From NCBI GenBank assembly GCA_035575135.1, contig DATLYE010000043.1, forward strand, positions 5,384 through 69,383: a stretch of 64,000 bases of DNA. Reading direction: 5' to 3'. Shown here one piece after another: positions 46,876 through 55,309 of the stretch. The notes under the pieces are model-generated. The model did not search any database. It was not told the origin of the DNA and was given only the letters and a program-made list of their open reading frames with translations. This DNA comes from JANWXD01 sp035575135. GTDB taxonomy: Bacteria; Acidobacteriota; Terriglobia; Bryobacterales; Bryobacteraceae. Within the stretch, counting starts at the first letter, position 1, and every line of letters starts with the position of its first letter. Made by a program: the position numbers and the translations under genes.

Positions 46876-48016
46876 GCGAGATTTCGACCAGCTTGGGCCA
46901 CCGACCCTCCGCATCCGGTTTGCGCTCGACCGGGGGCACGGGCTGCACCGTAGTGCGCGCGGGCGGGGTTTCCTTGAAGTAGAGGGCGTAGATCCGGTTC
47001 ATCTTCGCAAACTCGTTGATATCGTCCAGGTAGACGTTGGCGGCCACGACGTGCGAAAAGTCCAGCCCGGCTTCTTCGAGCCCGTCTAAGAGATTGCGCA
47101 TGACCTGGCGGAGCTGAAGCTCGACGTCGGCGGCGAAAATCCCCCCGTTCGGGCCCGGGATAAACCCGGATTTCGCCGAGCAGTACAGCGTCTGTCCCGC
47201 AAATACGCAGGGACTGGCCGTGGGGCTCGGCTGCATATTCTTGGGACGCACGGCCCGGCGCGCAGCCAGATCCCGCACGGCGACACCGGTGAAGCTCACT
47301 GAGGCGCCGCCGGGCAGCCCGGCGACGCGGATCGTGGCGCGAGCGGGCGTGTTGCCGAATTCGAAGCGAGGAGCATAAAGGCGGTTCATTTCCTCGACCG
47401 GGACGGCCGCGGTCAAATACGGATTGACGAAGACCAGATGGCGGAAATCGAGGCCGGCCCGCGCCAGTGCGCGACCGAGCGACTCCAGTGCGTCGCGGAC
47501 CGCCGACGGCCCCGAGCCGAGCTGCTCGCCGACAAAGACGCGGCCGCGGGCTTCCACGACGCCTTCCGCAATCCACTTTTTCTCACCCAGAGCGTCTACG
47601 GCCACGGCGTTGATCTCGATGGGGGTATCGGTGGGCATTCGCGCCACGCCGACCACCGCTCGCGCCGGAGGCTTCGAGGGGAAATACTGGCGCCACAACT
47701 CTTCCAAGGCGGCCTGGTTGGCCAGATCGCTCAAGTAGACGTGGCTGTAGACCACGTGTTCCATCGTCAGCCCCGCCGCTTCCACGACCGACTTCACGTT
47801 GGCCAGGCACTGGCGTGCCTGCGCCTGGAAGGTCTCGGGCAAGCGTCCCGCATTGTCTCGGGCCCCCTGTCCGGAAACGTAGAGCAATCCTCCGGCGAGG
47901 ATGCCCGGGCTGTAGGGGCCCACCGGCTTTGCGCCCTCCGGGAATACCACGCGCTTGTCGGCCGCAGCCAGGGCCGCCGCCAGGAGCGCCACCGTCGCGA
48001 TCTTGCCTAGACTCAT
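46859..48016 (-). CDS. Secreted protein of three tandem RidA domains
   Basis: A 385-residue exported protein. The signal peptide (MSLGKIATVALLAAALAAA) is followed by three RidA/YjgF-fold repeats: about 22-143, 146-250 and 262-385. Each carries the PPAR/TPAR motif whose arginine is the deaminase residue in RidA: Arg119, Arg226 and Arg354. The glutamate that follows the motif in RidA is present in repeats 1 and 3 (Glu134, Glu378) but replaced by Ser241 in repeat 2. RidA proteins normally form homotrimers of single domains, so one chain could supply a whole trimer. It is encoded opposite the amidohydrolase gene with overlapping ends. The substrate is unknown. Confidence 0.86.
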   Translation of the reverse strand: MSLGKIATVALLAAALAAADKRVVFPEGAKPVGPYSPGILAGGLLYVSGQGARDNAGRLPETFQAQARQCLANVKSVVEAAGLTMEHVVYSHVYLSDLANQAALEELWRQYFPSKPPARAVVGVARMPTDTPIEINAVAVDALGEKKWIAEGVVEARGRVFVGEQLGSGPSAVRDALESLGRALARAGLDFRHLVFVNPYLTAAVPVEEMNRLYAPRFEFGNTPARATIRVAGLPGGASVSFTGVAVRDLAARRAVRPKNMQPSPTASPCVFAGQTLYCSAKSGFIPGPNGGIFAADVELQLRQVMRNLLDGLEEAGLDFSHVVAANVYLDDINEFAKMNRIYALYFKETPPARTTVQPVPPVERKPDAEGRWPKLVEISLIAVK

Positions 48017-48049
48017 GCCGTCGTGTGCCTCCCCTCCGAAGCAGGCATT

Positions 48050-49471
48050 CTAACGGAGCTCGCCGATGCGGTGCAGTTTGAGCAGGTTGGTGGTGCCGGC
48101 CCGCCCGATGGGCTGCCCGGCCACAAACACGACGCCGTCGCCGGGCCGCACCAAATTCCGTTCGACGAGGACGCGATCCATCAAGGCCAGCATATCGTCG
48201 GTTGAGGGGACGTCCGGCGCCAGGATGGGCCGGACGCCGTAGACGGGGGAAAGCCGGCGCGCCACGGCTTCGCTGGGGGTGAAGGCGTAGATCGGCACGC
48301 CCGGGCGGTAGCGGGCAATCAGGCGCGCGCTGAAGCCCGTGGCGGTGAACACGACGATTGCGGCCACGTGGGCGTCGTGCGCCGCCTCGTGGGCCGCGTC
48401 GGCGACGATTTCGGCGTAGGAGGGATTGGGGCCGTGGGGCGGTTCCTGGAGACCGCGGCTGCTCACGGCAAAATCGGTTTCCGCCGCAATGCGCGCCATC
48501 ATGCGCACGGCCTCCACGGGGTACTTGCCGACGGAAGTTTCGGCGGAAAGCATCAGCGCATCGGTGCCGTCGTAGATGGCGTTGGCGACGTCACTGACTT
48601 CGGCGCGCGTGGGCAGCGGGTTCTCCACCATGGATTCGAGCATTTGTGTGGCCGTGATGACGTAGCGCCCGCGGGCGCGGGCCCGTTCGATGATGGCCTT
48701 CTGGATAAAGGGGACTTTTTCGAGCTCCATCTCGACACCCAGGTCGCCGCGCGCCACCATGACGCCGTGGGCCTCGGCGAGAATCGCTTCGAGGTTGTCC
48801 CAAGCCTCGGGCTTCTCGATCTTGGCCACCACCGGCAAGTCGAGACCGCGCTTCTCGAGTTCGTCGCGCAGCGAGCGCACGTCCTCGGGGCGTCGGACGA
48901 AGGAAAGCGCCACGATGTCCACACCCGGATCCCGCGCCAGCTCCAGATCTGCGAGATCCTTCGGGGTCAGCGAAGGCAAACTCAGAGGCACGCGCGGCAG
49001 ATTGACGCCTTTGCGATCGCCAACGAGGCCTCCGCTCACTACCTCCGTGTACACGGAATCCGGGCCGGTTGAGAGCACCCGCAGCTCGACGGCGCCGTCT
49101 GCAAGCAGGATCCGGTCTCCGGGGCGCACCTCACGGGGCAGCAACGGGTAGCTGATCGAAGCCCGTTCCGCATCGCCCAGCACAGGCTCAGTTGTCAGGG
49201 TGAAGCGCGCGCCGGTTTCGAGCCGGCAAAGGCCGCCTTCAAACTCGCCCAGGCGGATTTTCGGCCCCTGGAGATCCAGCAGCACGCCGGCATGCATTCC
49301 GAGGGATGAGGCGACTTGTCGGACTGCGGCCGCGCGCCGGCGGTGCTCCTCGAGCGTGCCGTGCGATGCGTTGAGCCGGAAGACGTCGGCTCCCGCCTGG
49401 ATCAGGAGGCGGATTTGTTCGGGCGTGTCGCTTGCCGGGCCCAGCGTGGCCACGATCTTGGTGTTTCGCAT
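48050..49471 (-). CDS. pyk: Pyruvate kinase
   Basis: Glycolytic transfer of phosphate from PEP to ADP, 473 residues in standard length. The N-terminal barrel opens RNTKIVATLGPASDTPEQI, with FRLNASHG, a B domain (LLDLQGPKIRLGEF onward), catalytic Lys in VVAKIEKPEAW, and the metal-site and PEP region MVARGDLGVE and ITATQMLESM. The C-terminal allosteric domain (about 350-473) is present (FTATGFSARLIARYRPG). No frameshift. The start at 49471 is only 26 bp from the divergent uppP start, so promoters must overlap neighbouring coding sequence or be very compact. Confidence 0.97.
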   Translation of the reverse strand: MRNTKIVATLGPASDTPEQIRLLIQAGADVFRLNASHGTLEEHRRRAAAVRQVASSLGMHAGVLLDLQGPKIRLGEFEGGLCRLETGARFTLTTEPVLGDAERASISYPLLPREVRPGDRILLADGAVELRVLSTGPDSVYTEVVSGGLVGDRKGVNLPRVPLSLPSLTPKDLADLELARDPGVDIVALSFVRRPEDVRSLRDELEKRGLDLPVVAKIEKPEAWDNLEAILAEAHGVMVARGDLGVEMELEKVPFIQKAIIERARARGRYVITATQMLESMVENPLPTRAEVSDVANAIYDGTDALMLSAETSVGKYPVEAVRMMARIAAETDFAVSSRGLQEPPHGPNPSYAEIVADAAHEAAHDAHVAAIVVFTATGFSARLIARYRPGVPIYAFTPSEAVARRLSPVYGVRPILAPDVPSTDDMLALMDRVLVERNLVRPGDGVVFVAGQPIGRAGTTNLLKLHRIGELR

Positions 49472-49497
49472 TCTGCTAGGATGGCTAACTTGTCATT

Positions 49498-50322
49498 ATG
49501 CCCCTCCATCAGGCCGTGATCCTGGCGTTGGTGCAGGGCGTCACGGAGTTTTTGCCGATCAGCAGTTCGGCGCATCTGGCGCTGGCGCCGTGGCTGCTCG
49601 GATGGCAGGATCAGACGCTCGTCTTCGACATTGCGCTGCATTTCGGCACGCTGGCGGCAGTGCTGCTGTATTTCTGGCGCGACTGGGTCGAGATCACGGC
49701 GCACGGGCTGGGCGCGCGCGGCAACCGCGATCCCGAGCTGGCGCGCAACCCGCGGCTGCTGTGGCTGATTCTGGCGGCCACGATCCCGGTGGGCCTGGCG
49801 GGCCTCGCGGTGAAGGATCTGGCAGAGAATGCCTGGCGGCACAACCGCGTTCTGATCGGCTGCATGCTGGTGGCCGTGGGAATCCTCATGCTGGTTGCAG
49901 AGCGCGTGGGGCGGCGGCGCAAGACGCTCGCCGACATCACCTTTGCGGACGCCATGCTCATTGGAACGGCCCAGGCACTGGCGCTCGTGCCCGGCACATC
50001 GCGAAGCGGGATCACCATAGTGGCGGCGCTGCTGCGCGGAATCGAGCGCCCTGCGGCGGCGCGTTTTTCGTTTCTGCTCTCGACGCCCGCCGTGGCGGCC
50101 GCGGCCGCCGACGCCGCCTGGGACCTTTACCGCCACGGGGGCATCGCGCCGCAGATGCGCCTGGCGTTCGGCGTGGGCGTAGGCGTCAGCGCGCTGACCG
50201 GATGTCTGGCCATCGGTTTCCTGCTGCGCTACCTCCGGGAGCACACGTTAAAGCTTTTTGTGTACTATCGCGTGGTCTTTGGTATCATAGTCATCGCTCT
50301 GGCTCTTTTCTTCCGCGGTTAA
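49498..50322 (+). CDS. uppP: Undecaprenyl-diphosphatase (UppP/BacA)
   Basis: Recycles the lipid carrier by dephosphorylating undecaprenyl diphosphate on the outer face of the inner membrane. It has 274 residues and about eight transmembrane segments, with both catalytic motifs: LVQGVTEFLPISSSAHLAL (Glu and Ser/His-rich loop) near the start and LVPGTSRSGITI in the middle. The start ATG at 49498 has only a poor ribosome site; TAGGAT at 49477-49482 could be a -10 element. ftsK follows 6 bp after its stop, so both may be one unit. Confidence 0.95.
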   Translation: MPLHQAVILALVQGVTEFLPISSSAHLALAPWLLGWQDQTLVFDIALHFGTLAAVLLYFWRDWVEITAHGLGARGNRDPELARNPRLLWLILAATIPVGLAGLAVKDLAENAWRHNRVLIGCMLVAVGILMLVAERVGRRRKTLADITFADAMLIGTAQALALVPGTSRSGITIVAALLRGIERPAAARFSFLLSTPAVAAAAADAAWDLYRHGGIAPQMRLAFGVGVGVSALTGCLAIGFLLRYLREHTLKLFVYYRVVFGIIVIALALFFRG

Positions 50323-50328
50323 CGCGGG

Positions 50329-52629
50329 ATGAGCATTCTGTCACCGACGCAACGGCCGCGGCTCAACGAGGCCGCGGGATTCTTGTATCTGGCCGCAGGC
50401 ATTCTCTTCTGGCTGAGTCTGGTCTCCTTCCATGCGGAGGATCCTTCGTGGAACACCGCTGCGGGAGGGGCGCCGCGGAATCTGATCGGCCGCCTGGGGG
50501 CGCACGTCGCCGATCTGGCGCTGCAAGGCTTCGGCGCCGCGGCGTTTGTGTTCCCAGTGCTGCTGTTTGCGCTGGCCTGGAAGTGGCTTCGCTCGGAGAG
50601 CCTGAGCGAACCGCTGGTGCGGTTGTGCGGCGCCGCGCTGTTCGTGGCAAGTCTGTGCGGCGCGCTGGGTCTGGCTCCCGAATGGCGGCTGTTCGGCGGC
50701 ACGGTGCGGGCCGGCGGGCTGGCCGGGTTGCTCCTGGCGGAGCAGCTCCGGGACGCCATGAACGTCACCGGGGCGATCGTCGTAACCGCAACCGGTCTGG
50801 TCCTGTCGCTTTATTTGCTGTCGAGCTTCAGCCTGGCCAAAGCCGCGGCATGGCTGAGGGGACCGCTGAGCCTGTTCGCCCCGTTGGGTCGGAGCTGGCG
50901 CCGCTGGCGCGAGGCGAGCCGGAAGCGGCGCGCAGCAAAGCGCGAGGCCGCCCGGGCGCGGCGGGGCGGGCCGGCCCCGGCTCCGGTGGAGCCGCAAGCC
51001 GCCGCAGAGCCGGCCGAACCTCCGCCTGCGCCGCCGGATATCCCGATCCGCACGCTCGAGGACATGCCGCCCGAGCGCCGGGAGGTCCGCCCGGAACCGG
51101 TGATGGAACCGGAGGCGCCCGAGATCGTGCACCGCACGCCGGCGCGGCGGCGCGAATTCCAGCTTCCCTCGACGGAGCTGTTGAACGAAACGCCGGGGCG
51201 CAGCCCGTACGATGAGCAGGAACTCAAGGAGACGGCGGCGCGGATCAAGGCCAAGTTCGAAGAGTTCAACGTCTTCGGCAATGTGGTGCAGATCAACCCG
51301 GGCCCCGTCGTCACGACGTTCGAGTTCAAGCCCGAAGCGGGGATCAAATACAGCCGCATCACGACGCTGACCGAGGACCTGTGTCTCGGCTTGCAAGCCG
51401 AATCCATCCTGATCGAACGCATCCCGGGCAAGCCCACGGTGGGCATCGAAGTGCCCAACACTCGCCGCGAAGTCATCGGACTGCGGCAAATCCTGGAATC
51501 CGAGGAATTTCAGAACGCGCCTTCGCGGCTGACGATTCCACTCGGCAAGGACATCAACGGGCGGATCAAAGTGGCGGCGCTCGAGAGCATGCCGCACCTG
51601 CTGATTGCGGGCTCCACAGGTTCCGGCAAGAGCGTGATGCTCAACTCCATGATCATGGCGATCCTGTTCAAGTCCACGCCGGACGAGGTGCGGATGATTC
51701 TGGTGGATCCCAAACGGCTGGAGCTCGGATTGTACGAGGGCATTCCGCACCTGCTGACGCCGGTGATCACGGATCCCAAGAAGGCGACGAATGCGCTGCG
51801 CAACGCCGTGCTGGAAATGGACCGGCGGCTGCGGCTGCTGGCCTCGCAAGGAGTCCGCAACATCGAGCAGTTCAACCGCAAGGTGCGCCAGCTTCAGGCG
51901 GAGCCCCGGAGCCTTGCGGCCGGCGAGGAGGTGGCGCCGGAAGAGCTGGAACCGCTGCCCTACATCGTCATCCTGATTGACGAGCTGGCGGATCTGATGA
52001 TGGTCGAGCGCGGCAATGTGGAAGAGTCGGTAACGCGCCTGGCCCAGATGGCGCGGGCGGTAGGCATGCACCTTGTGCTGGCGACACAGCGACCCAGCGT
52101 GGACGTGATCACGGGGCTGATCAAGGCGAACTTTCCGGCGCGGATCAGCTTCCGGGTAGCCACTCGCGTGGACTCGCGGACCATTCTGGACGTGATGGGG
52201 GCCGAGCACTTATTGGGCAAAGGCGACATGCTGTTTCTGCCGCCGGGCTCCTCGCGACTCGTGCGGGTACACGGAGCGCTGGTGACGGAGCGGGAGATCA
52301 ACCGTGTGGTGGAGTTCTGGCGCCAGCAGGCGCAGCCCGAGTACGATTCGACGTTTCTGGTGGCTCCGCCTTCGGAAGACGAAGACGAGTCGGAGGAGTT
52401 CGACGGCGAGCGCGACCCGTTGTACGAGGAGGCCGTACGCGTCGTGGTGGAGATGGGCAAGGCCTCCACCTCCACCTTGCAGCGGCGCCTGCGGCTGGGC
52501 TACGGGCGCGCGGCGCGCATCCTGGACATGATGCAGCGGGAGGGCATCATCGGTCCCCCGGACGGGAGCAAGCCCCGCGACGTGTTGAAAGTGCCGGACT
52601 GGCTGCATGAATTGCGCGGTACCAGGTAG
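50329..52629 (+). CDS. ftsK: DNA translocase FtsK/SpoIIIE
   Basis: Pumps DNA through the closing septum and aids dimer resolution at dif. It has 766 residues: four or five transmembrane spans in the first 165 residues (FLYLAAGILFWLSLVSF, AAAFVFPVLLFALAW, LFVASLCGALGL, IVVTATGLVLSLYLLSS), then a Pro/Glu/Arg-rich linker (about 195-290). The RecA-like motor has a Walker A at GSTGSGKS (Lys434) and a Walker B at LIDEL (Asp551-Glu552). The C-terminal winged-helix gamma domain (about 690-760, STSTLQRRLRLGYGRAARIL) that reads KOPS sites is present. The linker is short compared with E. coli FtsK, as in many bacteria. Complete. Confidence 0.96.
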   Translation: MSILSPTQRPRLNEAAGFLYLAAGILFWLSLVSFHAEDPSWNTAAGGAPRNLIGRLGAHVADLALQGFGAAAFVFPVLLFALAWKWLRSESLSEPLVRLCGAALFVASLCGALGLAPEWRLFGGTVRAGGLAGLLLAEQLRDAMNVTGAIVVTATGLVLSLYLLSSFSLAKAAAWLRGPLSLFAPLGRSWRRWREASRKRRAAKREAARARRGGPAPAPVEPQAAAEPAEPPPAPPDIPIRTLEDMPPERREVRPEPVMEPEAPEIVHRTPARRREFQLPSTELLNETPGRSPYDEQELKETAARIKAKFEEFNVFGNVVQINPGPVVTTFEFKPEAGIKYSRITTLTEDLCLGLQAESILIERIPGKPTVGIEVPNTRREVIGLRQILESEEFQNAPSRLTIPLGKDINGRIKVAALESMPHLLIAGSTGSGKSVMLNSMIMAILFKSTPDEVRMILVDPKRLELGLYEGIPHLLTPVITDPKKATNALRNAVLEMDRRLRLLASQGVRNIEQFNRKVRQLQAEPRSLAAGEEVAPEELEPLPYIVILIDELADLMMVERGNVEESVTRLAQMARAVGMHLVLATQRPSVDVITGLIKANFPARISFRVATRVDSRTILDVMGAEHLLGKGDMLFLPPGSSRLVRVHGALVTEREINRVVEFWRQQAQPEYDSTFLVAPPSEDEDESEEFDGERDPLYEEAVRVVVEMGKASTSTLQRRLRLGYGRAARILDMMQREGIIGPPDGSKPRDVLKVPDWLHELRGTR

Positions 52630-52683
52630 GTGCGGCGACACTGCCGGATCAGGCTGCGGGAGGTTTGCCGGAAAGTGGCCGAG

Positions 52684-53643
52684 TCAAGGCTCGAGTCGGG
52701 CTTTGGCGATCCAACTCGTGCCGGAAAGCTCGAAGCTGACAAAGTACAAGGTTCCGTCCTGGGTGGCGCCGAGCAACAGCCCTAAGTCGGTAGGTATTTC
52801 GAAACCTAGCGGGCGGAAATCGGCATCGAGCAGCGCAAGGAAGACCCGCTGTTCCCCTCGCGCCATTCCCGTGATGAATTGGACGACCACCCGGCCGTCC
52901 GCCAGTGCGGCGGCGTGGTATACCTTGTCGTACAGGTGCCAGTCTCGGTTGCCGGATGTTCCGGCCGGAGCGTTGATGAAGCCCGCAAGGGTCGGACGGT
53001 AGACCGCGGCCACCTGTCCTTTGGAGTCCAGGCACGAAAACTCGAGGGGGTTGGCCGTCACGTAGACTGGCTGTTGCCGCACGGGATGCCAAAAAATCGT
53101 CCCTTCCACAGCAAAGCGGTTGATGGTTTCACCTCCGGCTTGTACGGGCGCTTTCAGGCTTGGCGACCCCAGCAGCAGGCCTTCCGGCAACTTGAACTTC
53201 CGCACGAAAGCGTAGCCCGAGCCTACCCGAGCCAGGCCGACGGCGTAAAGTTCGTCACCCCTCACCAGGAGCCGGTGAAGCAAGCCCTTGGCCTCGAAGG
53301 AATGCTCGAAACGAAGTTCCCGCTCCGCTGTTAGCGAGTACACTTTGACGACCGCCCGGTCCGCGGAGAAGTAAATCCGGCCTTGTTCGTCGCAGGCGCC
53401 GCTGGCGACGCCCGCCAGTTCCGGTACGCTTTTACGGTAAACGACTGACTCCCGCGGGCCGTCCACGAGAGTCAGTTCGCCCCGGGAGTGGCTGATCCAT
53501 ACCAACCCGCTGGGACACAGCCACGCCCGGACGATCCCGTCTTCCGGGGGTGTTTCGAACGGGATCTTGCTGAGGACTCGAAGTTGCGGCGCCTGGCAGA
53601 AGGCACAGGCCGCCGCCAGCAAGAAGGCCGTCACGCGCCTCAT
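52684..53643 (-). CDS. Secreted beta-propeller-like hypothetical protein
   Basis: A 319-residue exported protein; signal peptide MRRVTAFLLAAACAFCQAP. The mature part shows repeating four-strand blocks with GLVWISHSRGELTLVD, GRIYFSADRAVVKVY, DELYAVGLARVGSGYAF and DGTLYFVSFE, as expected of a six- or seven-bladed propeller without conserved catalytic residues. It resembles in plan the protein encoded at 60338-61345. The start at 53643 has GGAGG about 8 bases upstream; the open frame continues further but without signal-peptide character. No family name can be given. Downstream of gatB in the same direction, separated by a strong hairpin. Confidence 0.72.
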   Translation of the reverse strand: MRRVTAFLLAAACAFCQAPQLRVLSKIPFETPPEDGIVRAWLCPSGLVWISHSRGELTLVDGPRESVVYRKSVPELAGVASGACDEQGRIYFSADRAVVKVYSLTAERELRFEHSFEAKGLLHRLLVRGDELYAVGLARVGSGYAFVRKFKLPEGLLLGSPSLKAPVQAGGETINRFAVEGTIFWHPVRQQPVYVTANPLEFSCLDSKGQVAAVYRPTLAGFINAPAGTSGNRDWHLYDKVYHAAALADGRVVVQFITGMARGEQRVFLALLDADFRPLGFEIPTDLGLLLGATQDGTLYFVSFELSGTSWIAKARLEP

Positions 53644-53677
53644 GACCTCCGCCTCCGCTCTGATTTTCGCTCCTTTC

Positions 53678-53701
53678 GCCGGCCGGCGTGAGCCGGCCGG
53701 C
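53678..53701 (-). repeat. Perfect 10-bp palindromic hairpin between gatB and the propeller gene
   Basis: GCCGGCCGGC, a 4-base loop and GCCGGCCGGC form a very stable stem 30 bases after the gatB stop. No U run follows on the minus strand, so it could be a terminator of an atypical kind, an RNA stability element or a REP-like sequence. Confidence 0.55.
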
Positions 53702-53730
53702 AACGCCGATGTCGGCCCGTCGTGCGTGCC

Positions 53731-55209
53731 TCAACCCAGCTTCTTCCTGAGAAGTTCGTTGACCATGGCCGGGTTGGCCTGGCCGCGCGTGGCTTTCATC
53801 ACCTGGCCCACCAGGAAGCCGAGCACTCCGGTCTTGCCGCCGCGATAGGCCTCCACCTGTTTGGGATTGGCCGCCAGAACCTCGTCAATCACCTTCTCGA
53901 TCATGGCGGCGTCGCTGATCTGGCGCAGGCCTTCGCGCTCCATGATGGCGCGGGGAGGATCACCGCTGGCGAGCATTTTGGCGAAGATCTCCTTGGCAAG
54001 TTTGCCGGAGATTTCGCCGCGCGAAATCAGCGCGACCAGCTCGCCGAGGTGCTCAGCGCTGACGGGCGATTCGTGGATCTCTTTGCCTTCTGCTCTCAGC
54101 GCGCCGAGAAGATCGCCCATCACCCAGTTGGCCGTGGCGCGGGGATCTCCGGACACCGAGGCGGCGCGCTCGAAATACTCGCTGAGCTCGCGGCTGAGAG
54201 TGAGGACTTGCGCATCGTATTCCCGGAGCCCGTACTGCTCCACGAACCGCGCCCGTTTTTGAGGAGGCAGTTCGGGCATCTCGGCCCGGATCCGCTCCCG
54301 CCAGTCGTCGCTGATCCGGAGGGGCAGCAGGTCGGGCTCCGGGAAATAACGGTAATCGTGCGCGTATTCCTTGGTCCGCATGCCCAGGGTTTCGCCCGTG
54401 TCCGGGTTGTACAGGCGCGTCTCCTGCATGATGGCTCCGCCGCTTTCGAGTATGGCCACCTGCCGGGCGATTTCGTAGTCCAGGGCCATTTTCAGGAACC
54501 GGAAAGAGTTCAAATTCTTGACCTCGGTCTTGGTGCCGAGCTTGTCCTGGCCGCGCGGCCGAACCGAGACGTTGGCGTCGCAGCGCAGGTGCCCTTTTTC
54601 CATGTCGCAGGTGGAGACCTCGACGTACTGCATGAGCAGCTTGAGCTCGGTCAGGTAGGCGTAGGCTTCCTCGGAGCTGCGCAGGTCCGGTTCGCTGACA
54701 ATCTCGATCAGCGGCGTGCCGCAACGGTTCAGATCCACATACGTGTAGCGGTCGGAGTCGGGAAACCCCTCGTGGAGGCTCTTGCCCGCATCATCCTCGA
54801 TGTGGACGCGTGTGACGCCGACGCGCTTCTTCGCCCCGTTGACGAGGATTTCCACCCACCCGTGCTCGGCCAGCGGCTCGTCGTACTGCGAGATCTGGTA
54901 GCCTTTGGGCAGATCGGGGTAGAAATAGTTCTTTCGCGCCAGGCGCGAGACGGGCCGGATGGTGCAGTTCAGGGCGAGGGCGGCCTTCACCGCCATTTCG
55001 ACGGCCTTGCGGTTGAGCACGGGGAGGGCGCCCGGCAGGCCGAGGCAAACCGGGCAGACGTTGGTGTTCGGCGGGGCGCCAAAGCTGGTGGGGCAGCCGC
55101 AAAAGATCTTGGTTTTTGTCGCCAGCTGGACGTGAACCTCCAGTCCGATCACGGCCTCGTAGCGGGCCAACACCTCCGGTGAGACGAGAGCAGCCGCGGT
55201 GGAAGACAT
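53731..55209 (-). CDS. gatB: Asp-tRNA(Asn)/Glu-tRNA(Gln) amidotransferase subunit B
   Basis: Activates the mischarged tRNA carboxylate for amidation in the GatCAB complex, so this organism makes Gln-tRNA or Asn-tRNA by the indirect route. It has 492 residues: N-terminal YEAVIGLEVHVQL, zinc-site cysteines in CGCPTSFG and CPVCLGLPG, PDLPKGYQISQYDEP, EDDAGKS, the tRNA-binding kinase-like core, and the C-terminal tail domain (about 345-490). The ATG at 55209 starts the natural N-terminus and lies 7 bases after a perfect TATAAT, with no ribosome site. gatA and gatC are not in the window. Confidence 0.95.
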   Translation of the reverse strand: MSSTAAALVSPEVLARYEAVIGLEVHVQLATKTKIFCGCPTSFGAPPNTNVCPVCLGLPGALPVLNRKAVEMAVKAALALNCTIRPVSRLARKNYFYPDLPKGYQISQYDEPLAEHGWVEILVNGAKKRVGVTRVHIEDDAGKSLHEGFPDSDRYTYVDLNRCGTPLIEIVSEPDLRSSEEAYAYLTELKLLMQYVEVSTCDMEKGHLRCDANVSVRPRGQDKLGTKTEVKNLNSFRFLKMALDYEIARQVAILESGGAIMQETRLYNPDTGETLGMRTKEYAHDYRYFPEPDLLPLRISDDWRERIRAEMPELPPQKRARFVEQYGLREYDAQVLTLSRELSEYFERAASVSGDPRATANWVMGDLLGALRAEGKEIHESPVSAEHLGELVALISRGEISGKLAKEIFAKMLASGDPPRAIMEREGLRQISDAAMIEKVIDEVLAANPKQVEAYRGGKTGVLGFLVGQVMKATRGQANPAMVNELLRKKLG

Positions 55210-55216
55210 TGCCCTT

Positions 55217-55222
55217 ATTATA
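55217..55222 (-). promoter_or_regulatory. Perfect -10 hexamer giving a leaderless gatB transcript
   Basis: On the minus strand TATAAT ends 7 bases before the ATG at 55209, which predicts the first transcribed base at 55210 or 55209. No -35 match at usual spacing. AAGGG lies only 2 bases before the ATG, too close for a normal ribosome site. Confidence 0.5.
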
Positions 55223-55309
55223 CGGGGCCCGCTGCGGGAGAGGCGCGGCGAGCCGATCCATGCAGGCGTGCGCGTGCGGCTGCTATCATAGGATTCTCCC
55301 CGACTCCGA

